Positions 35,150 through 42,862 of a DNA stretch of 44,654 nt are shown piece after piece. Location of the stretch: NCBI RefSeq assembly GCF_001544475.1, contig NZ_FCNW02000049.1:1-44654 (forward strand), in the 5' to 3' direction. The position numbers and the translations under genes are program-made. Under the pieces are notes generated by a model. That model searched no databases and was not told where the DNA came from. It saw only the letters and a list, made by a program, of their open reading frames with translations. Source of the DNA: Caballeronia humi (GTDB lineage Bacteria > Pseudomonadota > Gammaproteobacteria > Burkholderiales > Burkholderiaceae). The first letter of the stretch is position 1. Every line of letters starts with the position of its first letter.

Positions 35150-35163
35150 TTGACCTGTATCAA
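35150..35163 (-). promoter_or_regulatory. FNR/Anr-type box upstream of phasin-phaB-phaC
   Basis: TTGACCTGTATCAA keeps both half-sites, centred about 94 bp from the phasin start. TACATT lies about 23 bases beyond it on the minus strand as a -10 candidate. Confidence 0.72.
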
Positions 35164-35197
35164 TCGGAACGTACGACGCCTGCAAGCTGCAGACTGC

Positions 35198-35211
35198 TTG
35201 ATCTGCGTCAA
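35198..35211 (+). promoter_or_regulatory. FNR/Anr-type box upstream of the usp cluster
   Basis: TTGATCTGCGTCAA, one base from a perfect dyad, centred about 83 bp upstream of the usp start at 35288. TAGACT follows about 21 bases downstream. The two boxes of this divergent region are 48 bp apart. Confidence 0.72.
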
Positions 35212-35287
35212 CGGACACCGCGTCGCGGCCCCTAGACTCGAACCGAGGAAAACACTTAAGCGCTGTTCGACAACCGGAGCCACCTCA

Positions 35288-36127
35288 ATGAGCTACAAAA
35301 GCATCGTTGTTCACCTTGACGCGAGCGAGCGCGCGCATCCGCGCCTCGAATTCGCCCTGCGCCTCGCGAAGCGCTTTGGCGCACATCTGACGGGGGCCTA
35401 CGCGGTTTTCACCCCTGAGCCGCGCTCGTTCTATGTGATGGCCGGTTCAGCCGAGTACTTTGAAAAGCATGATGCGATCCGCAGCGCGCGGCACGGTTCG
35501 CTCGAACGACTCTTTCATGCGGAACTGGCCCGCGCGGGTGTGCCGGGCCAATGGGTCGACGTAGAAGGACACGCAAACACCGAGGTATCGCGCCTTGGAA
35601 GATGTGCGGACCTGATCGTTGCGGGTCAGGACGATCCGAACGATCCGGAATCGTATATCGGGGACCACTTTCCAGAGACGCTCGTGATGTCCGCAGGACG
35701 GCCGGCTTTGTTGATTCCGTACACCGGCGTCTTCCCGGCGATCGGCGAGCGCGTGATGATCGCGTGGAATGGTAGCCGTGAAGCCACGCGAGCCGTGCAT
35801 GACGCACTGCCGATCCTCAAGGCGGCAAAACAGACAACCGTCGTCTCCATCAATGGAATGAAGAGCGAGCCGCTCGGCAGCCGGATTCCGGGCGCGGATA
35901 TCGCCGCGGTCATCGCACGTCACGGCGTCAAGGTGGACATCGCGGACATCGACGGAGTAGATGATGTTCCTGTCGGTGAAATCCTCATGTCACGTAGCTC
36001 GGACCTCGGTGCGGATCTCGTGGTGATGGGCGCCTACGGCCACGCACGCTGGCAGGAACTCGTTCTGGGGGGCGCGACACGCACCATGTTCAAGTCGATG
36101 ACGGTGCCGGTGGTGATGTCGCACTGA
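35288..36127 (+). CDS. Universal stress protein, tandem Usp domains (UspE-like)
   Basis: A 279-residue tandem Usp protein. The start at MSYKSIVVHLDASERAHPR was chosen for its GGAG upstream and because the frame before it runs through the promoter. The N-terminal half (VAGQDDPNDPESYIGDHFPETLVMSAGRPALLIPY, cited in part) has lost the Gly-rich ATP motif. The C-terminal half has MGAYGHARWQELVLGGATRTMF, a G-x2-G-x9-G variant. First gene of a three-usp operon, with the next starting 40 bases later. Close paralogue of the third gene. Confidence 0.93.
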   Translation: MSYKSIVVHLDASERAHPRLEFALRLAKRFGAHLTGAYAVFTPEPRSFYVMAGSAEYFEKHDAIRSARHGSLERLFHAELARAGVPGQWVDVEGHANTEVSRLGRCADLIVAGQDDPNDPESYIGDHFPETLVMSAGRPALLIPYTGVFPAIGERVMIAWNGSREATRAVHDALPILKAAKQTTVVSINGMKSEPLGSRIPGADIAAVIARHGVKVDIADIDGVDDVPVGEILMSRSSDLGADLVVMGAYGHARWQELVLGGATRTMFKSMTVPVVMSH

Positions 36128-36167
36128 GCTTTCCAGCAGAACCTTTTATTGCCCAATGAGGTAAGTC

Positions 36168-36674
36168 ATGTACAAGCGCATCCTCGTGCCGATCGACGGC
36201 AGCGCAACCGCCAGTCACGCGCTCGATGAAGCATTGAAGCTCGCGCACGACACGGGAGCCGAGATCCAACCCCTCTATGTCGTGGACACCCCTCCCCCCA
36301 TCTACGATGCCGGCGGCGTCTACTATCCCGATATCCGCGACGCGTTTTTACAGGAAGGCGCGCACCTGAGCGCCGAGGCCGTCGAACGGACTAAACGCGA
36401 GGACGTAAAGGGAACGCCGCGCGTCGTAGAAGTTGAACTCACCGGCGACGACATCGCCCAACGCATTCTGCAAAGCGCGGTCGAATTTAACGCCGACCTG
36501 GTCGTGATGGGAACGCATGGCAGGCGCGGCTGGCGGCGGCTCGTGCTCGGCAGCGTCGCGGAACATTTTATGCGGATCGCGAATTGCCCCGTGCTTCTTA
36601 TTCCTGGACGCGACGCCGAAGCACGCGCGGAGCAAGCCGGGACCACAGGGGAACCGCTGAAGGAGCCGTCATGA
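36168..36674 (+). CDS. Universal stress protein, single domain (UspA)
   Basis: A 168-residue single-domain Usp with the full ATP-binding signature: VPIDGSATASHALDEAL at the start, VVMGTHGRRGWRRLVLGSVAEHF and the CPVLLIPG strand at the end. A short charged tail follows. It lies between two tandem usp genes, and its stop overlaps the next ATG (ATGA), so translation is coupled. Likely dimeric and cytoplasmic. Confidence 0.95.
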   Translation: MYKRILVPIDGSATASHALDEALKLAHDTGAEIQPLYVVDTPPPIYDAGGVYYPDIRDAFLQEGAHLSAEAVERTKREDVKGTPRVVEVELTGDDIAQRILQSAVEFNADLVVMGTHGRRGWRRLVLGSVAEHFMRIANCPVLLIPGRDAEARAEQAGTTGEPLKEPS

Positions 36675-37498
36675 CTTACAAAACACTGCTGGTTCACATC
36701 GACGACAGCCGTCACAGCGAGGCCCGCGTCGACTTCGCCTTCGATCTCGCACGCAAATTCGACGCCCATGTGGTCGGCTTGTACGTGGTGTGCCAGGATC
36801 TGTTTCGGCCACTCTTCAATCGCGACGAAAGCCTGAACCTCGCCGAGAACGAGGCCCAGCACGCAGCGTGGCGCGAGCGCGCTCACGAAGCGTTTCTCGG
36901 AGTTGCGCATCGTGCGGGCGCAAGCGCCGAATGGCGCGCCCCTGCAGGGCCCCCGCTCGATGTGGCGGCGCTCCACGCTCGCCACGCCGATTTGCTCGTG
37001 CTGGGCCAGCACGATCCCGAAGACCCGGGCTCGTACGTCGCGAAGAATTTTGTCGAAGACGTCGTCATGAGTTCCGGCGTGCCGGCTGTCATCCTTCCTT
37101 ACTCCGGGCGAATCAACAGTTTCGGCGACAATGTGCTGATCGGCTGGGACGGAGGGCGCGAATCGGCGCGGGCCGTGGCCGATGCGCTACCGATCCTGAA
37201 GCGCGCGCGCTTCGTCGAAGTGGTGAGCGTGCAACGGCACCAGGATGACGAAGCGCCTGCCGGTATTGAGGTGGCTGCGTATCTCGACCGTCACCAGGTT
37301 CGTGCGAGTTTCTCGTCGACGAGCCGAGCATCGGGCGCGAACACCGGCGCGACGCTCCTGAGCAAGGCAAGCGCGGTTCACGCCGACCTGCTCGTGCTCG
37401 GTGCCTACGGTCACACACGGGCGTTCGAACGGGTGCTCGGTGGCGTGACTCGGACGATGCTCGAATCGATGACCATTCCGGTGCTCATGTCGCATTAG
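36671..37498 (+). CDS. Universal stress protein, tandem Usp domains (UspE-like)
   Basis: A 275-residue tandem Usp protein starting at MTYKTLLVHIDDSRHSEARVD, with AGGAG upstream and an ATGA overlap with the preceding usp. It aligns along its length with the gene at 35288 (GQHDPEDPGSYVAKNFVEDVVMSSG; LGAYGHTRAFERVLGGVTRTMLESMTIPVLMSH, both cited in part). The operon thus arose partly by duplication around the single-domain gene. It ends at a good hairpin terminator. Confidence 0.93.
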   Translation: MTYKTLLVHIDDSRHSEARVDFAFDLARKFDAHVVGLYVVCQDLFRPLFNRDESLNLAENEAQHAAWRERAHEAFLGVAHRAGASAEWRAPAGPPLDVAALHARHADLLVLGQHDPEDPGSYVAKNFVEDVVMSSGVPAVILPYSGRINSFGDNVLIGWDGGRESARAVADALPILKRARFVEVVSVQRHQDDEAPAGIEVAAYLDRHQVRASFSSTSRASGANTGATLLSKASAVHADLLVLGAYGHTRAFERVLGGVTRTMLESMTIPVLMSH

Positions 37499-37550
37499 AT
37501 CGAATGCCCCGCACCAGGACGCGGTCTCATTGGGTAGCCTGTGAACTGAA

Positions 37551-37581
37551 GCGGCGCTCACTTCCGAGCGCCGCCGTTTCG
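37551..37581. terminator. Terminator between convergent usp genes
   Basis: GCGGCGCTC at 37551-37559 pairs perfectly with GAGCGCCGC at 37566-37574 around a 6-base loop, followed by CGTTTCG. It lies between convergent usp genes and may work in both directions. Confidence 0.65.
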
Positions 37582-37594
37582 TCGCTTTGCTCAC

Positions 37595-38080
37595 TTAAGA
37601 ACCAGAAGCGAGCGCTTCGTCAGTGTCGTACGGAGTGGCGTCCCGCACCGCCAGCACGGGAACATTGCTTAATCGCAGTACGGACTCCGCCACGCTGCCA
37701 AGTAGCACCCTCCCGGCCCCCCGATGCCCATGCGTGCCCATCGCGATCAGTTCAGCTTCAAGTTCAGCAGCCGCATCGACGATCACATGCGGGACCGATT
37801 GCCCGTAAGAATCGATGACGCGCGACATGACCAACACGTTGTCGGCTGTGCAGCGCTCCTTCGCACGTTTCACTTCGGCCTCGGCGGCTTCGTGCGCGAC
37901 GGCGCCGAACGCCTGATCGTCATAGAAGCCAGTTTGCACGTCGCCGATAGGAATGACATGCTCAACGACGGCCACCACGAGGACAGTGCCGTCCGCCGCT
38001 CGTGCCATTTTCAGCGCCTCGTCAAGTGCGAGGCGCGCAGCACGGCTGTTATCCAAAGCCACAAGAATTCGCTTGTACAT
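37595..38080 (-). CDS. Universal stress protein, single domain (UspA)
   Basis: A 161-residue Usp with MYKRILVALDNSRAARLALDEAL at the N-terminus and the intact ATP motif AMGTHGHRGAGRVLLGSVAESVL, ending in VPVLAVRD. A lone minus-strand gene, divergent from the HemN-like gene, with one FNR-type box for each direction in between. Confidence 0.95.
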   Translation of the reverse strand: MYKRILVALDNSRAARLALDEALKMARAADGTVLVVAVVEHVIPIGDVQTGFYDDQAFGAVAHEAAEAEVKRAKERCTADNVLVMSRVIDSYGQSVPHVIVDAAAELEAELIAMGTHGHRGAGRVLLGSVAESVLRLSNVPVLAVRDATPYDTDEALASGS

Positions 38081-38163
38081 CGCCTTCTCCCTTTTGGTTA
38101 GCGCGCCTTCGATCGACGCTTCGAAGAACGGCTTTTAGTTTGGCCGGCGGATGTCCGGTGCGA

Positions 38164-38177
38164 TTGATCCGTGTCAA
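38164..38177 (-). promoter_or_regulatory. FNR/Anr-type box upstream of the lone usp
   Basis: TTGATCCGTGTCAA, one base from perfect, centred about 90 bp from the usp start. An A/T-rich AAACTAAAA lies about 22 bases beyond on the minus strand. Confidence 0.7.
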
Positions 38178-38197
38178 TCACCGATGAAACTCCGCGG

Positions 38198-38211
38198 TTG
38201 ACGTGCGTCAA
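38198..38211 (+). promoter_or_regulatory. FNR/Anr-type box and class II promoter of the HemN-like gene
   Basis: TTGACGTGCGTCAA, a perfect dyad, with TATAGG at 38232-38237 as the -10. The box centre would sit near -41 from a start site around 38245, typical for FNR-activated class II promoters. This also argues that translation begins after 38245. Confidence 0.75.
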
Positions 38212-38273
38212 CCGCCGTGGAGACGTATCGGTATAGGATGAATTCCTCGTGTCAGCTTTCTAACGGGCAAGCA

Positions 38274-39491
38274 ATGCCTCACTCGACTACATCCGCGTGG
38301 CCCTGCGCGAATCATTGGGCATATCCAGCCGCCGAGTGGTTCGCCGAGGCCTTCGACGCGCGCGCCGTCAGGGCGTGGCTCGCCGCAGGTGGCGCGCCTC
38401 ACTGGCGGCAACCCATTGCGCTCAATATCAGTATGCCCGCGCCCCACGGTGCGGAATGCGCCTGTGATCGAGCCGACTGTGTCCAAGCAAGCATCTGCGT
38501 GGCACATCTCGAGCAGGAGATGGCGCTCTACCATGCGACGCGTGGCGAGCGCGCGACAGTCGTCGAAATGCGATGGTCCGCCGGCGTGACAGCACGGCCA
38601 AAAGGCACGTTGGAACGGCTTCGCACCGCGGTCGATGACCACTTTGAGCGCAGTCCCAGATCGAGCTTCTCGGCTGTCGTTGAACCGGAAATCCGGGCCG
38701 GCGCTTCGTTACCCGCGCTACGCGAGTTGGGCGTGACAAGCTTGTGCGTCATCTTCGAGAATGACTGGTCAGCCGCAACAGCCTATCTTGCCGCCGCGCG
38801 CGACATGGGCTTCGTTGCGGTGGAAGCAAAGGTTTGTGCCGAGAGTAATGGAACTAGCCTGGGACGGCAACTCGATGCACTCATCGCATCCAAGCCCACG
38901 CGCATCGTTCTGCCGTCAGCGCGGATGCATTCCGCCGCCAGCCGTCTCCTCGATGCTGGCTATGTGTGCATCGCGCGTAACGTTTTGGCGATCCCGGCGG
39001 ACAGCCACGCAATCGCGCATCGACAGGGACGTCTGACGCGCCAGCCATACGGCTATTCCTCACGGCCCGTCGGTGCGGTTCTAGCGCTCGGGCAGCAGGC
39101 CATCGGCTACATCGGCCCACTCTATTATCAAAACCATCGGTTGCCACGGCATTATTTTTCGGCGCTCGGCCGAGGCAAGTTGCCGGTGGAGCGAGGCCTG
39201 CATCTCACGCACGAAGACCTCACGCGCCTTGCGGTGATCGGAAGCTTGTCTGCCAACCTGTTTGTCGACATCGCCGCGATCGAAGCCATATACAAGATCG
39301 ACTTCCGCCAGTATTTTGACGTCGAATGGAAGGCGCTGAGCGAATTCCTGCGAATTGGTGTCCTTACCCTCGATTCGATGTGCCTTGCGCTGACTCCGAC
39401 GGGTCGCCTCTGCTGTGATGACGTCTGTCGTGTGTTCGACCAACGTGCACGCTTCCTCGCCGAGCACACGCCACAACCAGGCTTACTGTAG
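38274..39491 (+). CDS. HemN-like protein lacking the radical-SAM cluster motif
   Basis: A 405-residue protein that follows oxygen-independent coproporphyrinogen III oxidase (HemN) along its whole length: YPAAEWFAEAF at the start, then the C-terminal block GYSSRPVGAVLALGQQAIGYIG, YYQNHRLPRHYFSAL, ERGLHLTHEDLTRLAVIGSL, IEAIYKIDFRQYF and TPTGRLCCDDVCRVFD. The enzyme's core is gone. The HIPFCxxxCxxC cluster site reads SMPAPHGAECAC, the SAM-binding GGGTP reads SAGVT, and the Tyr before the cluster is Asn. It therefore should not bind a SAM-linked [4Fe-4S] cluster or oxidise coproporphyrinogen. A haem- or porphyrin-binding, regulatory or scaffolding role is possible. I chose the ATG at 38274 because upstream in-frame starts lie within or before the promoter. 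The kinase gene follows on the same strand. Confidence 0.8.
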   Translation: MPHSTTSAWPCANHWAYPAAEWFAEAFDARAVRAWLAAGGAPHWRQPIALNISMPAPHGAECACDRADCVQASICVAHLEQEMALYHATRGERATVVEMRWSAGVTARPKGTLERLRTAVDDHFERSPRSSFSAVVEPEIRAGASLPALRELGVTSLCVIFENDWSAATAYLAAARDMGFVAVEAKVCAESNGTSLGRQLDALIASKPTRIVLPSARMHSAASRLLDAGYVCIARNVLAIPADSHAIAHRQGRLTRQPYGYSSRPVGAVLALGQQAIGYIGPLYYQNHRLPRHYFSALGRGKLPVERGLHLTHEDLTRLAVIGSLSANLFVDIAAIEAIYKIDFRQYFDVEWKALSEFLRIGVLTLDSMCLALTPTGRLCCDDVCRVFDQRARFLAEHTPQPGLL

Positions 39492-39636
39492 CAGCCCCGC
39501 TTCGGGGTACCGCCCTCGACTTTTCGCACTGGTGCAGCATACGGCAATCGGCGAAAATCATGCCATTATCAGTTGCCTGTCCCGAACCGCCCTTACCACT
39601 TCCAGCAGCGGCGATTCCGTTACGCGCGAGGCTCAC

Positions 39637-41685
39637 ATGGCCAGTCACGGCAAATCACCCGGGCACACTCTATACAGCCAAGCCACGCAGCGGCTTGGGG
39701 CCTTCAGGCGTCCCGTTCCGCTTGCGATCCTGACGCTGATCCTTGTGTTGGCTGCCGTCGTCGGCCTCTGGCGGTACGTCAACGAAGCGTCGCTGCAGAC
39801 GGCGCAGGCCCGCATCGACCGCCGCGCCTTACGAATCACCTCGGACGCGCTGCGCGAGTTGAACGTCATGGAGAACGTCCTGCGCGGTGCCAGCGGGTTG
39901 CTCGAGACCGACCTGTCGATCACGCAGAAGGAATGGCGTGGCTACGTAAGCCACCTTCATCTTGCAGACACGCTGCCGATGGTGCGCGCACTGGGCTTTG
40001 CCACGGCGAACGGCCGCTTTGCACCGATCTCGATGATGACGCCTACTGGCAGCGGTATCCCCGCCGTCGGCTTCGATCTGCTAGGCGATACGGCGCGGCA
40101 CGCATCGCTCGATCGTGCGGCGGGCACGGCAACGGCCGCGCTCCATGCGATTCCGGGCGACAACCGCGTGGACTTCGAACTCTATCTGCCGTTCTACAAA
40201 AGCATCGAGGCCGAAGGCCGCGCGAACGTCGCGGGCTTCGTGATCGCCGTGGCAGATGTCGAGCGCCTCTTCGATACGGTCACACGACGCGAGCCCCGTG
40301 TTGAGCTGGAGGTGTTCAGCGGGACTCCCGCCACATTGCTTTATTCCTCAAACACATTCGGCGCTGCCGCCGGTCCCACGCCGCTCGTGCGCAAAACGAT
40401 GACGCTTAACTTCGGCGGAGAGCCCTTGACGCTCACCTATTCTGCAACTGCCGAAATGCTGGGCCCGAACGACGATAACGCTAGCACCGCCGTGCTCGTT
40501 GGCGGAACCGCCAGCGCGCTGCTGCTTGGGGCCATCGTTTTTCTGCTTGCCCGCGACCGCACCGGGATGTCAGGTGCTACCGCGCGGGCGAGCACACAGT
40601 CAACGCTGAACGAGGCCCGCATGATGGGGATCATTCGGTCGTCGATGGAAGCGATTATCACGATAGACGAGAATCAGCGCATCGTGATCTTCAATCCGAC
40701 GGCCGAGCAAGTGTTCGATTGTTCGGCGATGGACGCCATCGGTGCGTCGCTCTCGCGCTTCATCCCCGAACGGTTCCGCGCGGACCATGCACGCCACGTC
40801 CGGCAGTTCGGCGTAACCGGAGTGTCCGACCGGCAAATGGGCAAGCTGCGCGTGCTCTTTGGGCTGCGCGCGAACGGCGAGGAGTTTCCGATCGAGGCAT
40901 CGATCTCGCAAATCGATGACGGCACCGGCAAACTCTATACGGTTATGTTGCGCGACGTGACCGAACGCGTGAAAGCGGACAACGCGCTCAGGCGCTCGCG
41001 CGCAGAGCTGCGCGATCTGTCGGAGAACCTGCAAAACGTGCGTGAAGAGGAAAAGACCCGCATCGCACGCGAACTCCATGACGATCTGGGCCAACAACTG
41101 ACTGCGCTCAAGATGGACCTTTCATCGGTTGAGCAGCTGATCCAGGCGGATTCGAGTGCTGGCGGGGAAATCATCCGACAATTGCGCGGCATGCGCAGTC
41201 TTGTGGACAAGACCGTCGCATCGCTGCGGCGGATCGCCGCCGATCAGCGACCGGTGATGCTGGACGACCTTGGGCTGATCCCCGCCATCGAATGGCTTGC
41301 GAACGACTTCACGAGCCGCTACGGTATCAATGTCGAGCGTCACATCGAGCCGGCAGCCATCGAATTCAACCGTATGGCCGCGACGACCGTATTTCGCATC
41401 GTCCAGGAAGCGCTGACGAATGTCGCGCGTCACGCCGAGGCGAGCCGCGTCACCCTGACGATTCGAAGCGACGGGGGACACTGCATACTACGCATATCCG
41501 ACGACGGCCACGGCGCCGCGAAGCTCGACGCGCCTCAGCGAAGATCGTTTGGCTTACTCGGCATGCGCGAACGTGCGCGAATATTGGGCGGATCAATTTC
41601 CATCGATACAGAACCCGGTCAGGGATTTGCTGTCACTGTTACCTTCCCGGTGAAGGCGCTGCAACAGGAGGAAACGCATCCATGA
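39637..41685 (+). CDS. Membrane histidine kinase with CHASE1 and PAS domains (NarL-type partner)
   Basis: A 682-residue sensor kinase. GAGG lies 6 bases before the chosen ATG; the frame extends upstream but into the end of the HemN-like gene. Layout: membrane helix about 24-44 (LAILTLILVLAAVVGLW), periplasmic CHASE1 domain about 75-235 (VLRGASGLLETD, FELYLPFYK), second helix about 283-305, PAS domain about 330-445 (IITIDENQRIVIFNPTAEQVF), then HisKA_3 with phospho-acceptor His481 in ARELHDDLGQQL, and a HATPase domain (QEALTNVARHAEASRV, ISDDGHG, GLLGMRERA). The stop overlaps the regulator's ATG (ATGA), so the pair is a cognate two-component system. The periplasmic ligand is unknown. Confidence 0.93.
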   Translation: MASHGKSPGHTLYSQATQRLGAFRRPVPLAILTLILVLAAVVGLWRYVNEASLQTAQARIDRRALRITSDALRELNVMENVLRGASGLLETDLSITQKEWRGYVSHLHLADTLPMVRALGFATANGRFAPISMMTPTGSGIPAVGFDLLGDTARHASLDRAAGTATAALHAIPGDNRVDFELYLPFYKSIEAEGRANVAGFVIAVADVERLFDTVTRREPRVELEVFSGTPATLLYSSNTFGAAAGPTPLVRKTMTLNFGGEPLTLTYSATAEMLGPNDDNASTAVLVGGTASALLLGAIVFLLARDRTGMSGATARASTQSTLNEARMMGIIRSSMEAIITIDENQRIVIFNPTAEQVFDCSAMDAIGASLSRFIPERFRADHARHVRQFGVTGVSDRQMGKLRVLFGLRANGEEFPIEASISQIDDGTGKLYTVMLRDVTERVKADNALRRSRAELRDLSENLQNVREEEKTRIARELHDDLGQQLTALKMDLSSVEQLIQADSSAGGEIIRQLRGMRSLVDKTVASLRRIAADQRPVMLDDLGLIPAIEWLANDFTSRYGINVERHIEPAAIEFNRMAATTVFRIVQEALTNVARHAEASRVTLTIRSDGGHCILRISDDGHGAAKLDAPQRRSFGLLGMRERARILGGSISIDTEPGQGFAVTVTFPVKALQQEETHP

Positions 41686-42332
41686 CCACCAAAGTACTGA
41701 TCGCAGACGACCACGCCCTGGTGCGCGACGGGCTGCGTCATATCCTGCGCAATGCGATTGGCTTCGACGTCGTGGGCGAAGCGAGCGACGGGGCCACCAC
41801 GATCGCGCTGATCCGATCCACCGATGCGCACGTCCTTGTTCTCGATCTGTCGATGCCTGGCCGCAGCGGCGTCGAACTGATCAAGCATATCAAAGAGGAA
41901 AAGCCTGGGTTGCGTATTCTCGTGCTCACCATGCATGCCGAGCAGCAATATGCGGCGCGCGCCTTCAAGGCGGGCGCCTCCGGTTATATGACAAAGGAAA
42001 GCGCGAGCGCGGAACTGGTTGGCGCCGTCACCAAGGTGGCCGCTGGTGGGGTTTACGTGAGTCTCGCAATGGCCGAACGCTTCGCACAAAGCCTGAACGA
42101 ACCCGCCGACACGCTGCCGCACCAACGACTGTCTGATCGTGAATACGAGGTCTTTCGCCGTATGTGCGCCGGCGAAACGATCACGGAAATTGGCGAGGCG
42201 CTATGCGTGAGCGCGAAGACAGTCAGCACTTACAAATCGCGCATCCTGGAAAAGATGCAAATGCCGCACGAGGCCGCACTCGTGCGCTACGCGGTGCGTC
42301 ATAAACTGTTTGACGATAACGACCAAGTGTGA
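41682..42332 (+). CDS. NarL/FixJ-type response regulator
   Basis: A 216-residue DNA-binding regulator. Receiver domain 1-125 with acidic pair Asp9-Asp10 (IADDH), phospho-acceptor Asp55 in VLDLSMPG and Lys105 in GYMTKES. The C-terminal LuxR-type helix-turn-helix is LSDREYEVFRRMCAGETITEIG followed by VSAKTVSTYKSRI (cited in parts). Coupled to the kinase by ATGA. A candidate binding dyad lies just downstream at 42346-42365, ahead of the receiver-only gene, so it may control that gene and fnr. Confidence 0.95.
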   Translation: MTTKVLIADDHALVRDGLRHILRNAIGFDVVGEASDGATTIALIRSTDAHVLVLDLSMPGRSGVELIKHIKEEKPGLRILVLTMHAEQQYAARAFKAGASGYMTKESASAELVGAVTKVAAGGVYVSLAMAERFAQSLNEPADTLPHQRLSDREYEVFRRMCAGETITEIGEALCVSAKTVSTYKSRILEKMQMPHEAALVRYAVRHKLFDDNDQV

Positions 42333-42345
42333 CGCTGTCTGCTTC

Positions 42346-42365
42346 GTGTAGGGAACGCCCTACAC
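42346..42365. promoter_or_regulatory. Perfect 8-bp dyad, candidate operator
   Basis: GTGTAGGG and CCCTACAC separated by AACG, 13 bases after the regulator stop and about 100 bp ahead of the receiver-only gene. There is no T-run, so an operator (perhaps for the adjacent NarL-type regulator) seems more likely than a terminator, but both are possible. Confidence 0.5.
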
Positions 42366-42410
42366 AGGTTCCGAAACGCCTACTCCAAGTTCAACCAACG
42401 CCGATTTCAT

Positions 42411-42450
42411 CTTGAGTTCACTCGACCAATAATGGGCGCATGAACTCAAG
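42411..42450. repeat. 10-bp inverted repeat just upstream of the receiver-only gene
   Basis: CTTGAGTTCA at 42411-42420 is perfectly repeated inverted as TGAACTCAAG at 42441-42450, with 20 bases between. The right arm ends 12 bases before the ATG, in the place of a ribosome site, which is otherwise not evident. Could be a dimer operator two turns apart or an RNA hairpin controlling translation. Confidence 0.55.
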
Positions 42451-42462
42451 TCGTCGTGCGCC

Positions 42463-42846
42463 ATGCTGAAAGTTTTCCTGGTCGAGGATTCGTCACCCCT
42501 GCGTCAGCGGATCATCGCCATGGTCGAAAGCATCGAAGGGGTCGAGCTCGGTGGGGTAACCGAGGAGTCGCAGGCAGCGCTCGACGGGATCAAGGCGACC
42601 CATGCCGTAATCGTCGATTTGCGTCTCACCGGTGACAGCGGCCTGGAAGTCATCGCCGGTATCCAGCGCGAGCGCCTCCCGGTTGTCACCATCGTGCTGA
42701 CCAACTATTCAGACGCGGCGTTTCGCAACGCGTGTCGGTCGGCGGGAGCCGACTTCTTCTTTGACAAAACGACCGAGTATGAATTGGCGCGTGCCACGAT
42801 TGAACGCCTCGCACGTGCACGCCTCACCAACGCGAACGCCATCTGA
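42463..42846 (+). CDS. Receiver-only response regulator
   Basis: A 127-residue stand-alone receiver domain: MLKVFLVEDSSPLRQRI with acidic Glu8-Asp9, phospho-acceptor Asp52 in VIVDLRLTGDSG, Thr/Ser switch in IVLTNYSD, and Lys in FFFDKTTE. No output domain, so it acts through protein contact or as a phosphate relay. It starts after two inverted repeats and has no clear ribosome site. The fnr gene begins 16 bases after its stop, so the two are probably co-transcribed. Confidence 0.92.
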   Translation: MLKVFLVEDSSPLRQRIIAMVESIEGVELGGVTEESQAALDGIKATHAVIVDLRLTGDSGLEVIAGIQRERLPVVTIVLTNYSDAAFRNACRSAGADFFFDKTTEYELARATIERLARARLTNANAI

Positions 42847-42862
42847 TGAACAGGAGACGAGC

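Noticed and set aside
35045..35287. Upstream extension of the first tandem usp
   Set aside because: It reads through the divergent promoter with its two FNR-type boxes; the Usp fold begins exactly at MSYKSIVV.
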